The notes under the pieces are model-generated. The model did no database searches, was not told where the DNA came from, and worked only from the letters and a program-made list of their open reading frames with translations. A DNA stretch of 64,000 nt from Patescibacteria group bacterium. GTDB taxonomy: Bacteria > Patescibacteriota > Patescibacteriia > 2-12-FULL-60-25. The stretch lies in NCBI GenBank assembly GCA_028688515.1, contig JAQTXZ010000001.1, positions 496,001-560,000 of the forward strand. Reading direction: 5' to 3'. The translations under genes and the position numbers were made by a program. Shown here piece after piece: positions 42,177 to 49,550 of the stretch (its first letter is position 1; every line of letters begins with the position of its first letter).

Positions 42177-42205
42177 TATATAACATGGTACAAACCGACC
42201 GTCAA
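42177..42205 (-). promoter_or_regulatory. Sigma70-type promoter of the 41575 gene
   Basis: TTGACG (42205-42200), exactly 17 nt, then TATATA (42182-42177) preceded by TGT. The predicted leader carries the Shine-Dalgarno. Confidence 0.75.
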
Positions 42206-42224
42206 TCGGATCATCCTCGATCAA

Positions 42225-43409
42225 TTATATCTTCCCCTCTTCAATCCCCTTCCCAATCCTCTCCATAAGCTCTAAATAAAACTTGATGTTTATCATTGTC
42301 GCCAGACGCTGGCCGAGGACTTCTTGGACGTCAAAGAGGTGGTGGAGGTAGCCGAGGGTGTAGCGGGACAACTCAATCGAATGTCCGCTGCGCTGAATGT
42401 CCGCTGCGCTGAATGTCCGTTCGTTGCCACTCACTGAATATCCGCTTTGCTGAAAATCCAAAGTCGTCAAATCGCCGGCAAACTTCGCGTTGGTGATGTG
42501 AAGGGTTTCGTAGAAATCGGGACGAGAGAGATCGTCGTGGACAAAACGGTAGAGCAGGCCGTGGCGGGCGTTGCGGCTGGGGAGGACGCAATCCATCATA
42601 TCCACTCCCCTTTTGACGTAAGCGACGATTTCGTGCGGCTTTGCACCGCCCATAAAATACCGCGGTTTGTCGGCAGGCAAAACGGATTGCAAGGCGTCCA
42701 AAACCTTGCACGATTCCTCGAACGGTTCGCCGACCGAAAGACCGCCGATGGCATAACCGTCGAAACCGATTTGCTTGAGGTCGTTGGCATGTTTGACGCG
42801 AAGGTCGACATTGATGCCGCCTTGGTTGATGCCAAACAACATCGCACCAGGATTATTTGATGTATCACGATTTTGCTCAAAGTAATCTTTTGACCTTTGT
42901 GCCCAACGAACAGTTCGATCAACAGAATTGTTCAATGTCTCTTGGTCGTATTCCGGCGGAGTGCACTCATCCAAAACCATGACAATATCACTCCCCAAAG
43001 TCTGTTGAATTTCTATGGACTTTTCCGGCGTCAGCATATGCTTGGAGCCGTCGATATGCGAGGCGAATTCCGCTCCCTCTTCCGTAATCTTGCGACGCGC
43101 AGCAAGAGAAAAGACCTGATAGCCTCCGGAGTCTGTCAAAATCGGACCGTGCCAATCCATAAACTTATGCAAACCTCCGAATGCGCGCATCACATCCATG
43201 CCGGGTCGCAGGTAAAGATGATAAGTATTTGAAAGTAGAATCTCTGCGCCCAGCTTTTCCATGTCAGCCGAAGAAAGAGTCTTGACCGCACCTTTGGTGG
43301 CAATCGGCATAAAAAACGGCGTCTGGATCTCTCCATGCGCCGTTTTTAACACCCCGCGTCGCGCCGCGGAGATTGTTGATGTTTTAAGAATTTGCAAACC
43401 GTTGGACAT
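42225..43409 (-). CDS. tgt: Queuine/preQ1 tRNA-ribosyltransferase lacking zinc ligands
   Basis: 394 residues. Tgt exchanges guanine 34 of certain tRNAs for preQ1 (bacterial type), the first tRNA step to queuosine. The TIM barrel is complete: TPFFMPIATKGAVKTLSSAD, LLSNTYHLYLRPG, ILTDSGGYQVFSLA (catalytic Asp), YAIGGLSVGEP, YFMGGAKPHEIV and GVDMMDCVLPSRNARHG (nucleophile Asp). The usual C-terminal CxCxxC is absent. Residues 316-345 instead read as repeat-coded text (ERTFSAADIQRSGHSIE), and the HN..H position is IN..K. The start at MSNGLQIL is taken from family alignment. It lies 5 nt downstream of the gene at 43415. Confidence 0.93.
   Translation of the reverse strand: MSNGLQILKTSTISAARRGVLKTAHGEIQTPFFMPIATKGAVKTLSSADMEKLGAEILLSNTYHLYLRPGMDVMRAFGGLHKFMDWHGPILTDSGGYQVFSLAARRKITEEGAEFASHIDGSKHMLTPEKSIEIQQTLGSDIVMVLDECTPPEYDQETLNNSVDRTVRWAQRSKDYFEQNRDTSNNPGAMLFGINQGGINVDLRVKHANDLKQIGFDGYAIGGLSVGEPFEESCKVLDALQSVLPADKPRYFMGGAKPHEIVAYVKRGVDMMDCVLPSRNARHGLLYRFVHDDLSRPDFYETLHITNAKFAGDLTTLDFQQSGYSVSGNERTFSAADIQRSGHSIELSRYTLGYLHHLFDVQEVLGQRLATMINIKFYLELMERIGKGIEEGKI
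42379..42451. repeat. 16-bp tandem repeat inside tgt
   Basis: GAATGTCCGCTGCGCT occurs twice head to tail (42379-42394, 42395-42410). A partial copy follows (42411-42420), and a diverged one, GAATATCCGCTTTGCT, lies at 42436-42451. It encodes the residues that replace the zinc site. Confidence 0.85.
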
Positions 43410-43414
43410 AAGTC

Positions 43415-44986
43415 TTACGGCTGCAGCTCGTCCTTCTTTTCTTTGGCAAAAGCAAACCATTCCTCAAGCAGTGACAAGAAGAATTTATACGGGGCTTCGA
43501 AGATAAAGTCAAAGAAGAAAAGGAAGATGTTAATGCGGCTGATGCCTTGGGAAAGCCAGCGGCCGGCGCGCAAAATCGGGATCGAGAAAAAGTCGACCAG
43601 TGAATTCCACAGAGTAACCCTGCTGTCTACAACGACGACCTCGCGGGCGCCTAAACGCAGGCGGTACGCGAAAAAGCTGACCAAGCAAAGGAAGAAAATA
43701 AAAATCAAAGTGGAAATCCAAGTGAATGAAAGATAGCCGAGTATCAGATAAATGGCACCGAAAGTAATCACGAAAGTCAGCAAGTACGTCAAAGTGAGCA
43801 TGCTGGTGGCAAAAGCCGTACGCTGCTTGGGAAAGTTAATTGTTTTTAATGTCGGTTCTTGATCGCTTACCAATTCGTCTGCGGATGACAAAATACGCTC
43901 CGTGTTGTCAAAGCCCGGTAAACGGATGAACAAACCGACCATAAACATGATAAACGGAGGGAACAACAAGTTAACAATCAAGGCGCCAAGATGCACGATC
44001 CCGTAGGCATACCACTCCACAGGCACCTCAACCAGCAAAGCGATGATCATCTTGGTCAAAAGCAAATACAACATGGCGCGCACGGTTCCGCGGCGCAATC
44101 TGGCTTTGACTGTCGCATATTTGCCCTCAATGTGACCGGTCATTTCACCTTTTAAGATTTCCATCTTTTCCATCATTGCCGGCACTTCTGAAGCCGGTTT
44201 TCTGTCCGTTGTTTCCACCAGCATGTTTAAAGCCACGGCCCACGGCTTAACGGCTTTTTGAAATCTTTGCGAAAGCACATAACTTAATTGACGGCTAATG
44301 CGATGCTGCACAGCCACGAGGCGCTCGGCAATCGGGCGCGGGTTTCCCATCCATTGTTGCGGTTCCAGCCATTCCGGCAAATAAGCGCGCAAAAGTTTAT
44401 AACCAATAATCTCGTCATCAGCCTTCATGAGCGTGCGGTAGCATGCGACGTAAATCTGCAAGCGCAGTTCGTAATCATCCAAACCGTTTCCGCGCATCTT
44501 TACCGAGTGGCGAATGCGTTCAAACAAAAACGACACCAATGCCTTTTCGCGAGAAGCATCAACCAGAACATCTTCCAACTCAACGGCAATCATTGCCTTT
44601 AACCATTCCTGATGGCTTTCGGGGCCGGCGTTGACTTTAGAGACAAGTTGAAGTTTGTAGATGATCCATGACACCCGATCGATCATACTGACCGGTAAAA
44701 CGCCGTTTTGCAGGTAACGGGCAGCAATCAACTCGCGAATCAGGTGCTCTGCGATCACCTTGGGATCCTGCTCCAGCAATAATTGACGTCTTAATATGCG
44801 CAAAATGGCAGCTTTTCTGATCAAATGCTCATCTTTATAATCAACCAAATTACGGACTTTTTCATATAAAAAAGCAAAACGGCTGACTGCCGCATGCACG
44901 GTAATCCTGTCCTCATCTTCCTTAATAATTGGCTTATTTAAGCCAAAAATCTCAATCAGTTGTCTACCGTTTTTAGTTAAGGGCAT
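43415..44986 (-). CDS. Large membrane protein, unknown function
   Basis: About 523 residues. The first 330 residues are soluble and helical (FAFLYEKVRNLVDYKDEHLI, RILRRQLLLEQDPKVIAEHL). They are followed by about four to five transmembrane segments (MLYLLLTKMIIALLVEVPVE, LLFPPFIMFMVGLFIRLP, LLTFVITFGAIYLILGYL, WISTLIFIFFLCLVSFFAY) and a final amphipathic stretch (FFSIPILRAGRWLSQGISR). I recognise no domain name. An alternative start is ATG 44992. A TGGACA-17-TATGCT promoter lies at 45036-45008. It ends 5 nt before the tgt start, so co-transcription with tgt is likely. Confidence 0.75.
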   Translation of the reverse strand: MPLTKNGRQLIEIFGLNKPIIKEDEDRITVHAAVSRFAFLYEKVRNLVDYKDEHLIRKAAILRILRRQLLLEQDPKVIAEHLIRELIAARYLQNGVLPVSMIDRVSWIIYKLQLVSKVNAGPESHQEWLKAMIAVELEDVLVDASREKALVSFLFERIRHSVKMRGNGLDDYELRLQIYVACYRTLMKADDEIIGYKLLRAYLPEWLEPQQWMGNPRPIAERLVAVQHRISRQLSYVLSQRFQKAVKPWAVALNMLVETTDRKPASEVPAMMEKMEILKGEMTGHIEGKYATVKARLRRGTVRAMLYLLLTKMIIALLVEVPVEWYAYGIVHLGALIVNLLFPPFIMFMVGLFIRLPGFDNTERILSSADELVSDQEPTLKTINFPKQRTAFATSMLTLTYLLTFVITFGAIYLILGYLSFTWISTLIFIFFLCLVSFFAYRLRLGAREVVVVDSRVTLWNSLVDFFSIPILRAGRWLSQGISRINIFLFFFDFIFEAPYKFFLSLLEEWFAFAKEKKDELQP

Positions 44987-45007
44987 ATGCATTAAGACAA
45001 TGGCCGT

Positions 45008-45036
45008 AGCATAGCATGTTTTCGTGATTTTGTCCA
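45008..45036 (-). promoter_or_regulatory. Promoter of the 43415-44986 gene
   Basis: TGGACA (45036-45031), 17 nt, then TATGCT (45013-45008) preceded by TGC, about 16-21 nt before the ATG. Confidence 0.6.
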
Positions 45037-45101
45037 CCCCCCGAACCCGTCCAAAACTACCATCAAAGGCTTGTCAATTTGCTCAAAAAGTGGTAAAAAT
45101 T

Positions 45102-45110
45102 TGGTATATA
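45102..45110 (+). promoter_or_regulatory. Extended -10 box for the 45117 gene
   Basis: TGGTATATA ends 6 nt before the ATG. Confidence 0.55.
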
Positions 45111-45116
45111 CCGGCT

Positions 45117-45383
45117 ATGATTTGGGCATTATCAGTTTCCCTGGCCGTCCTTGGATTGGCCTACTTGATCCGTAGCATGCATACGGCTTTTGAAGTTAGA
45201 AATACTTTTTTTCTCATTATCGGCGCATTCCTGATACTCTATATTGGTGCTGTGATATTTGTAACTTACAACATCAAGGCCTGGGGAGCAGAAAAACTCA
45301 TCAACCCTGCAAATTCTACGGGCGATTCCTCTTACACATACGACGAACCCCTCCAGCCGGTCGACATGACCACGTATCCATAA
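45117..45383 (+). CDS. Small two-helix membrane protein
   Basis: 88 residues with two transmembrane helices (IWALSVSLAVLGLAYLI and FFLIIGAFLILYIGAVIF) joined by a short polar loop, then a 35-residue polar tail ending DMTTYP. No family is recognised. The start at 45117 is fixed by the -10 box just upstream. The GH5 gene follows after 19 nt, so they may be co-transcribed. Confidence 0.68.
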   Translation: MIWALSVSLAVLGLAYLIRSMHTAFEVRNTFFLIIGAFLILYIGAVIFVTYNIKAWGAEKLINPANSTGDSSYTYDEPLQPVDMTTYP

Positions 45384-45402
45384 GGGAAATTAAGAATTAA
45401 GA

Positions 45403-46560
45403 ATGAAGGATTTTGACATCAGAATCAGATATACGTTCATCATGCTCTTGACTGTTGTCGGATGTTTTTTGACGTCCGGCGCTCATGCTGCTGACATCGG
45501 ACAGTTCGTGTCAGTGTCCGGGACGCGGCTTACGCTTAACAATCAGACCTGGATGCCTGTCGGGATGAATTTGATGGATCACGAGACGATTTGGGATACA
45601 AACAAAACCGAACCGACTTTGACTTGGCTGCGCGATAAAGATTTTGCGGATTTGGAAAAATCAGGTTTTAATTCCGTGCGTCTAGTCGTTAAATCCGATT
45701 ATTTCCAAGACGTTGATCCGCCGCATAAATTTTCTGAAGCCGGTTTTAAATGGCTCGATGCTGTGATTGCGCTCGCAAAAAAACACAACATCAAATTGAT
45801 TCTCGATATGCACATGCCAACCGGAGGCGTGCAGCAGGATTATCAAATCAATGACGACAATCAAGCTTTTTGGAATGACGACTGGGCAAAAGGACGTTTT
45901 GTAGACGTCTGGCGTGAGATAGCACGTCGTTATGCAAAAGACCCGACAGTCTGGGCTTATGACACAATGAACGAGCCGGCGACGACTGATTTTAAGGCGT
46001 ATCAAAATTTGATGCGCAGTGCCATCAACTCGATCAGGCTTTACGACGACAGCCACGTTATCATGCTGCAAAAAGGCATGAAGATTAATAACGACGGCAG
46101 CTGGTCGGTGGAATACCCGCAAACCGACGACGCGAATATCGTCCGCTCAATCCACTTTTATCAGCCGACCGATTTTACTTTGCAAGGTGCGGCTTGGTTA
46201 AACTCCCCCACCTCGTCATCGCGAGAAGGGAATCCGACGATGGACGCGGCAATCTCCTATAACCACTCGTCGACCACTGAACTGAACTTATTGACGCAGG
46301 ACTTGCAGACAATCGTCGACAAAGCGCAAAGCTCCACGCATGCCGTCGTACTTACGGAGTTTGGACTCCTGTGGCCCAAGAAACTGACCGGCCAGCCGGA
46401 TTGGATTGTCGACGTTGCAAAACTGGCTTCAAATTTTGGAATAGGCTGGCATTATTGGCATTATACCGGCACGACCTGTTCGCAGTCATTCAACTTAAAG
46501 ACCCTTTACGGCACTTGCCATCCTTTGACTTTCGGGATGTTGTCGGGGGCTGCAAAGTAG
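45403..46560 (+). CDS. Secreted GH5-like cellulase-family glycoside hydrolase with repeat insert
   Basis: 385 residues. A signal peptide (about 10-30, ending GAHAA) precedes a TIM barrel of GH5 type: PVGMNLMDHETIW, FNSVRLVVKSDYF, KLILDMHMPTGG, VWAYDTMNEPATTDF (acid/base Glu), VRSIHFYQPTDF and VVLTEFGLLWPK (nucleophile Glu), then WHYWHYTG. Both catalytic glutamates are present. Residues 268-285 (PTSSSREGNPTMDAAISY) are encoded by an intergenic repeat sequence, between the barrel's HFYQP strand and the next helix. The substrate is unknown. The ATG lies in an AATTAAGAATTAAGAATG repeat word, so a downstream start at MLLTVVG is possible. Confidence 0.9.
   Translation: MKDFDIRIRYTFIMLLTVVGCFLTSGAHAADIGQFVSVSGTRLTLNNQTWMPVGMNLMDHETIWDTNKTEPTLTWLRDKDFADLEKSGFNSVRLVVKSDYFQDVDPPHKFSEAGFKWLDAVIALAKKHNIKLILDMHMPTGGVQQDYQINDDNQAFWNDDWAKGRFVDVWREIARRYAKDPTVWAYDTMNEPATTDFKAYQNLMRSAINSIRLYDDSHVIMLQKGMKINNDGSWSVEYPQTDDANIVRSIHFYQPTDFTLQGAAWLNSPTSSSREGNPTMDAAISYNHSSTTELNLLTQDLQTIVDKAQSSTHAVVLTEFGLLWPKKLTGQPDWIVDVAKLASNFGIGWHYWHYTGTTCSQSFNLKTLYGTCHPLTFGMLSGAAK
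46206..46257. repeat. In-frame copy of the CGTCATCGCGAG...GGCAATCTCC repeat inside GH5
   Basis: CTCGTCATCGCGAGAAGGGA, then ATCCGACGATGGACGCGGCA and ATCTCC. It aligns with the intergenic copy at 46570-46635 downstream of the same gene and with 13365-13410. Confidence 0.85.
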
Positions 46561-46564
46561 ATCC

Positions 46565-46793
46565 CCCTTCTCTGTCATCGCGAGCGTAGTCCGACCCGCC
46601 AACATCTGCGAAGTTGTGGCGGGCGGCAATCTCCTGTCCGACTAACGCTCCTCTGTCATTCCCGCGGTTAGTTGAGGCGGGAATCCAATAAGATTAAATT
46701 GAAACACATTAATTCCATTGGATCCCCGGGTCTCCGTCGGACTTCGCCTAGGATGACAGAAGGGATGACAGATTACGCTCGCAATGACAAAAA
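46565..46793. repeat. Cluster of four palindromic repeats between GH5 and queH
   Basis: Units begin TGTCATCGCGAGCGTAGTCC (46572) and TGTCATTCCCGCGGTTAGTT (about 46656), continue with ATTGGATCCCCGGGTC (about 46716) to AGGATGACAGAAG, and end CGCTCGCAATGACA (about 46788). The two outer units are an inverted pair. Confidence 0.8.
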
Positions 46794-46796
46794 AAT

Positions 46797-47372
46797 ATGA
46801 AACCCAGTCTCCTACTCCACGCCTGCTGCGGCGTATGCAGCGCTTATGTGCCGGAAAAATTGATACCGGATTTTGACGTGACGGTGTATTACGAAAATTC
46901 GAACATCTTTCCGGAGGAAGAATTTTACAAAAGACAAGAAGCCGCAAAAACAATGGCAAACAAATTCGGCTTGCCTTTTGTGGAACCGACATACTCCCCG
47001 ACCGGCTGGTTTAAATCCATCGCGGGTTTCGAGCAAGAACGCGAAGGCGGTCCGCGCTGCGAGCACTGCATCAACTTTAGATTGAGCGAGACAGTCAAGT
47101 TTGCAAAACAAAACAATTTTGAATGGGTAGCAACCACGTTAAGCGTCAGCCGGACAAAAAACGTTGATCAGATAAACCGTATCGGCCATGCGCTGGCAGA
47201 AATGCATGGACTGAAATTTTTAGGCGAGGATTGGAAAAAAGGCAACGGCGAAGTCATCTCGCAGCGACGCGCCAAAGAAACGGGCATCTACAGACAAAAC
47301 TATTGTGGATGCGTCTATTCACTGAATGACAAAGTAAAGCAAAATTCAAAAAGCAAAATTCAAAATGGTTGA
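46797..47372 (+). CDS. queH: Epoxyqueuosine reductase QueH
   Basis: 191 residues. QueH (formerly DUF208) reduces epoxyqueuosine in tRNA to queuosine using an iron-sulfur cluster and is unrelated to QueG. Landmarks are LLHACCGVCSAYVPEKL (first cysteines), VTVYYENSNIFPEEEFYKRQ, the CEHC pair in RCEHCINFRL, WVATTLSVSRTKNVDQIN, KKGNGEVISQRRAKETGIYR and YCGCVYS. All expected cysteines are there. The last 11 residues (KQNSKSKIQNG) and the stop come from a palindromic element. Together with tgt it indicates queuosine formation from imported precursor. Confidence 0.95.
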   Translation: MKPSLLLHACCGVCSAYVPEKLIPDFDVTVYYENSNIFPEEEFYKRQEAAKTMANKFGLPFVEPTYSPTGWFKSIAGFEQEREGGPRCEHCINFRLSETVKFAKQNNFEWVATTLSVSRTKNVDQINRIGHALAEMHGLKFLGEDWKKGNGEVISQRRAKETGIYRQNYCGCVYSLNDKVKQNSKSKIQNG

Positions 47373-47455
47373 GTCCCTTCGGGAATTTGGAATTAATAAA
47401 AATAATACCGCAGGCCTCATCCATTTTGCTCTTTGAATTTTGCTTTTTGAATTAA
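47337..47455. repeat. Second copy of the AAGCAAAATTC palindromic element
   Basis: AAGCAAAATTCAAAAAGCAA, then AATTCAAAATGG, a GTCCCTTCGGGAATT hairpin, then CATTTTGCTCTTTGAATTTT and GCTTTTTGAATTA. It overlaps the end of queH and supplies its last codons; its other edge abuts the stop codon of the L,D-transpeptidase. Confidence 0.85.
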
Positions 47456-48369
47456 ATTATGGTCACCGGTATTCCCTTATCGGCCCAGCGGTAAATCCAT
47501 TTGATGTTTGCGAGATTAACGTTGACGCAACCGTGGCTCATAACATGACCAAAATTATTGTGCCAGTAAGCATAATGGATATATTTGTGTGGCATAATGC
47601 GAAGATTGTATGGCACGTTACCCAAATCATAATTATTCGGATTGCCGACGCCGTACGACCAAACATAATCCACAACCGGCACTTTTTCCATAACGCTAAA
47701 CTCCCCGATCGGAGTCGAAAAAGCCCTGACTCCGCTTGAAATCAAGAAAGTATTTATCAGTTTGCCATTCTCAAAAGCATAAAGTCTTTGCTCTTTGAGA
47801 GATATTTTTATTGATTTGCCGCTTTGCGTGGAAGTGGCATTTGTCGCACTGGCAATTTTTAGCGGCCCGGACATGGCATAATCAAAGTCAGCGTAAGCAA
47901 TCGGATATTCTTTCAACGCGGCATCATCGACTATCATCGCTTTTGCTGCGTATTGCAAAATGTCTTGATTAGACCGCAGAGCCTGACGCCTGTATGCGCG
48001 GCGTTGGATATGCCACAACAAATTCGGCGCATTCTCGTCATAAACCAAACCGCGCAGCGGACCTTTGGCAATTCTTTTTGACGGATCAGCCACATCGATT
48101 ACGGATTTGATTGCAGGCCAAGTTTGGACTTTTGCAGCAGACTTTAAACGTTCAAACAGATCCTGATCGTTTTCCGTTATTTGATATCTTCGTGAATTAT
48201 TGACGTCTATGTACCATGTTCGACCGCTAACCTTCTCTTTTACAAAATCGCCAGCCAAATCGCCTATCGAAAATCCAACCGGCGAATGCGGAGCGGCCAA
48301 GGCAGGCAATGCGAAGCAGCCTACGGCAAACGCGATGCCCAGACTCCAAAATGCTTTATGGAGAGTCAT
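47452..48369 (-). CDS. Exported L,D-transpeptidase (YkuD family)
   Basis: 305 residues. A signal peptide (about 1-26) precedes an N-terminal domain of about 150 residues with WYIDVNNSRRYQITEN, a CPR-type repeat. The YkuD domain starts KSIKISLKEQRLYAFENGKL and contains FLISSGVRAFSTPIGEFSVM, YIHYAYWHNNFG and the catalytic MSHGCVNVNLANIKWIY (His, Ser, Cys). It forms 3-3 crosslinks or attaches proteins to peptidoglycan, or trims crosslinks. The C-terminal stop lies at the edge of a palindromic element shared with queH. Confidence 0.94.
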   Translation of the reverse strand: MTLHKAFWSLGIAFAVGCFALPALAAPHSPVGFSIGDLAGDFVKEKVSGRTWYIDVNNSRRYQITENDQDLFERLKSAAKVQTWPAIKSVIDVADPSKRIAKGPLRGLVYDENAPNLLWHIQRRAYRRQALRSNQDILQYAAKAMIVDDAALKEYPIAYADFDYAMSGPLKIASATNATSTQSGKSIKISLKEQRLYAFENGKLINTFLISSGVRAFSTPIGEFSVMEKVPVVDYVWSYGVGNPNNYDLGNVPYNLRIMPHKYIHYAYWHNNFGHVMSHGCVNVNLANIKWIYRWADKGIPVTII

Positions 48370-48380
48370 ATAATTATATC

Positions 48381-49268
48381 TTATCCCAAACGTTTAGATT
48401 TTGTCATGCTGACATCTTTGGCAAGCAAAAAACCGTCTTGTTTGATATTTGGAAAATTGACTATCACTTTGCGGTAACCGGACTTTTCGATTAACAGCCT
48501 ATACGTGCCGCGATTGACCATAAAAGCGTATCTGCCTTTGGGTGAGGTCGTTTGCGTTTCTATAAGTTTGTTAAAACGCTGATCAAACAATCTGACAATT
48601 GTCCGGTCCAAAGGTTGTCGCGAACCTGCATCGATGATCGTGCCGAACGGCGGCTGCGAAGGTTTGAATGTGGCGAGCCTAACCAGCATGATAATCAAAT
48701 AGACGGTAAATATCGCCCAAAACAAGTATGTATTTTGCAAAATCGCATAATAAAAAGCCGCACCAGTACCCATAACAACAATCAAATGCTGCGTCGTTTT
48801 GCTTAAACCGTATCTGCGTTTCCAAAAAGAAGCTTTTCCGATTTTTAATTTTGGAACCAGCGGAATATTTTTTGTAACAGCGCCGTAATCCTGCGTCAAA
48901 ACGTGCTGCGAATTTAAAACATCATCAAAAAATCTTTCTGCAGATTTTTTATTTTGCTTGCTGAATGTAAAAACAAAACCCGGCTTTGTAACCTCCACAA
49001 AGTACTCTCCTTTCGGCGCAACGAGTCTGTATCTCCCGCGCTTATCTGACACTACGGTTGCAGTGACAAATCCTTGAGGATTCTTAAAACGTATAACTGC
49101 ACCCGCTATCAATTCCCCCGTCTCGCAGTTAAACACGACTCCGTATCCACTTTTGCGTCGGCGAAAATCCGCGTAAACAGGTCTTGTCAAAACCCAAATT
49201 AAAAACAAAAACAAACCGTACAAAACAACAGCATAATTCGTCAGTATCGCATTCAACATTGCGTCCAT
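48381..49268 (-). CDS. Membrane protein with two carboxypeptidase-regulatory-like domains
   Basis: 295 residues. An N-terminal membrane helix (about 9-27) is followed by a first beta-sandwich (VFNCETGELIAGAVIRFKNP, RGRYRLVAPKGEYFVEVTKP). A middle pair of transmembrane helices (LIVVMGTGAAFYYAILQ and AIFTVYLIIMLVRLA) separates it from a second, similar domain (IIDAGSRQPLDRTIVRLFD, GRYAFMVNRGTYRLLIEK). Both are of the CarboxypepD_reg-like type. The role is unknown, presumably surface or envelope. The start at 49268 is forced because a TGTTATAAT promoter overlaps the ATG at 49277. Confidence 0.85.
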   Translation of the reverse strand: MDAMLNAILTNYAVVLYGLFLFLIWVLTRPVYADFRRRKSGYGVVFNCETGELIAGAVIRFKNPQGFVTATVVSDKRGRYRLVAPKGEYFVEVTKPGFVFTFSKQNKKSAERFFDDVLNSQHVLTQDYGAVTKNIPLVPKLKIGKASFWKRRYGLSKTTQHLIVVMGTGAAFYYAILQNTYLFWAIFTVYLIIMLVRLATFKPSQPPFGTIIDAGSRQPLDRTIVRLFDQRFNKLIETQTTSPKGRYAFMVNRGTYRLLIEKSGYRKVIVNFPNIKQDGFLLAKDVSMTKSKRLG

Positions 49269-49275
49269 TACTGAC

Positions 49276-49284
49276 ATTATAACA
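49276..49284 (-). promoter_or_regulatory. Extended -10 box deciding the start of the 48381 gene
   Basis: TGTTATAAT, ending 7 nt before ATG 49268. Transcription should begin at the A of the start codon or 1 nt before it. Confidence 0.65.
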
Positions 49285-49319
49285 TAATTGAGACGTACTT
49301 CGCGTACAAGACACGGCAA

Positions 49320-49535
49320 ATCCCTCTAAATCTCCCTTTGACGAGGGAGACTTCGAAACAGCTCTGTCATTGCGCCGTTAGACGGGAGCCGCGACAATCT
49401 CCTCTCTCTTTGTCATCCTCGGGCGGAGTTGGACGGAGTCGAGAGATCTGGTTTGTGCTAACAACTGAAGCAACTATGTTAGAAGCGATAGGATTTCTCC
49501 ACTTCGCTTTTACGCTCCGGTCGAAATGACAGAAA
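49320..49535. repeat. Palindromic repeats between the DEAD helicase and the 48381 gene
   Basis: A CTCCCTTTGACGAGGGAG hairpin is followed by TGTCATTGCGCCGTTAGACG...GACAATCTCC (about 49367-49402), then TGTCATCCTCGGGCGG, GTCGAGAGATCTGG and GCTCCGGTCGAAATGACAG (ending about 49531). They belong to the same three families as elsewhere. No gene is seen in this gap. Confidence 0.75.
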
Positions 49536-49550
49536 GAGAAATGACGTTGG

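Noticed and set aside
42379-42451. Short direct repeats as a CRISPR array
   Set aside because: The repeats are adjacent without spacers and lie in the tgt reading frame; no cas gene is nearby.
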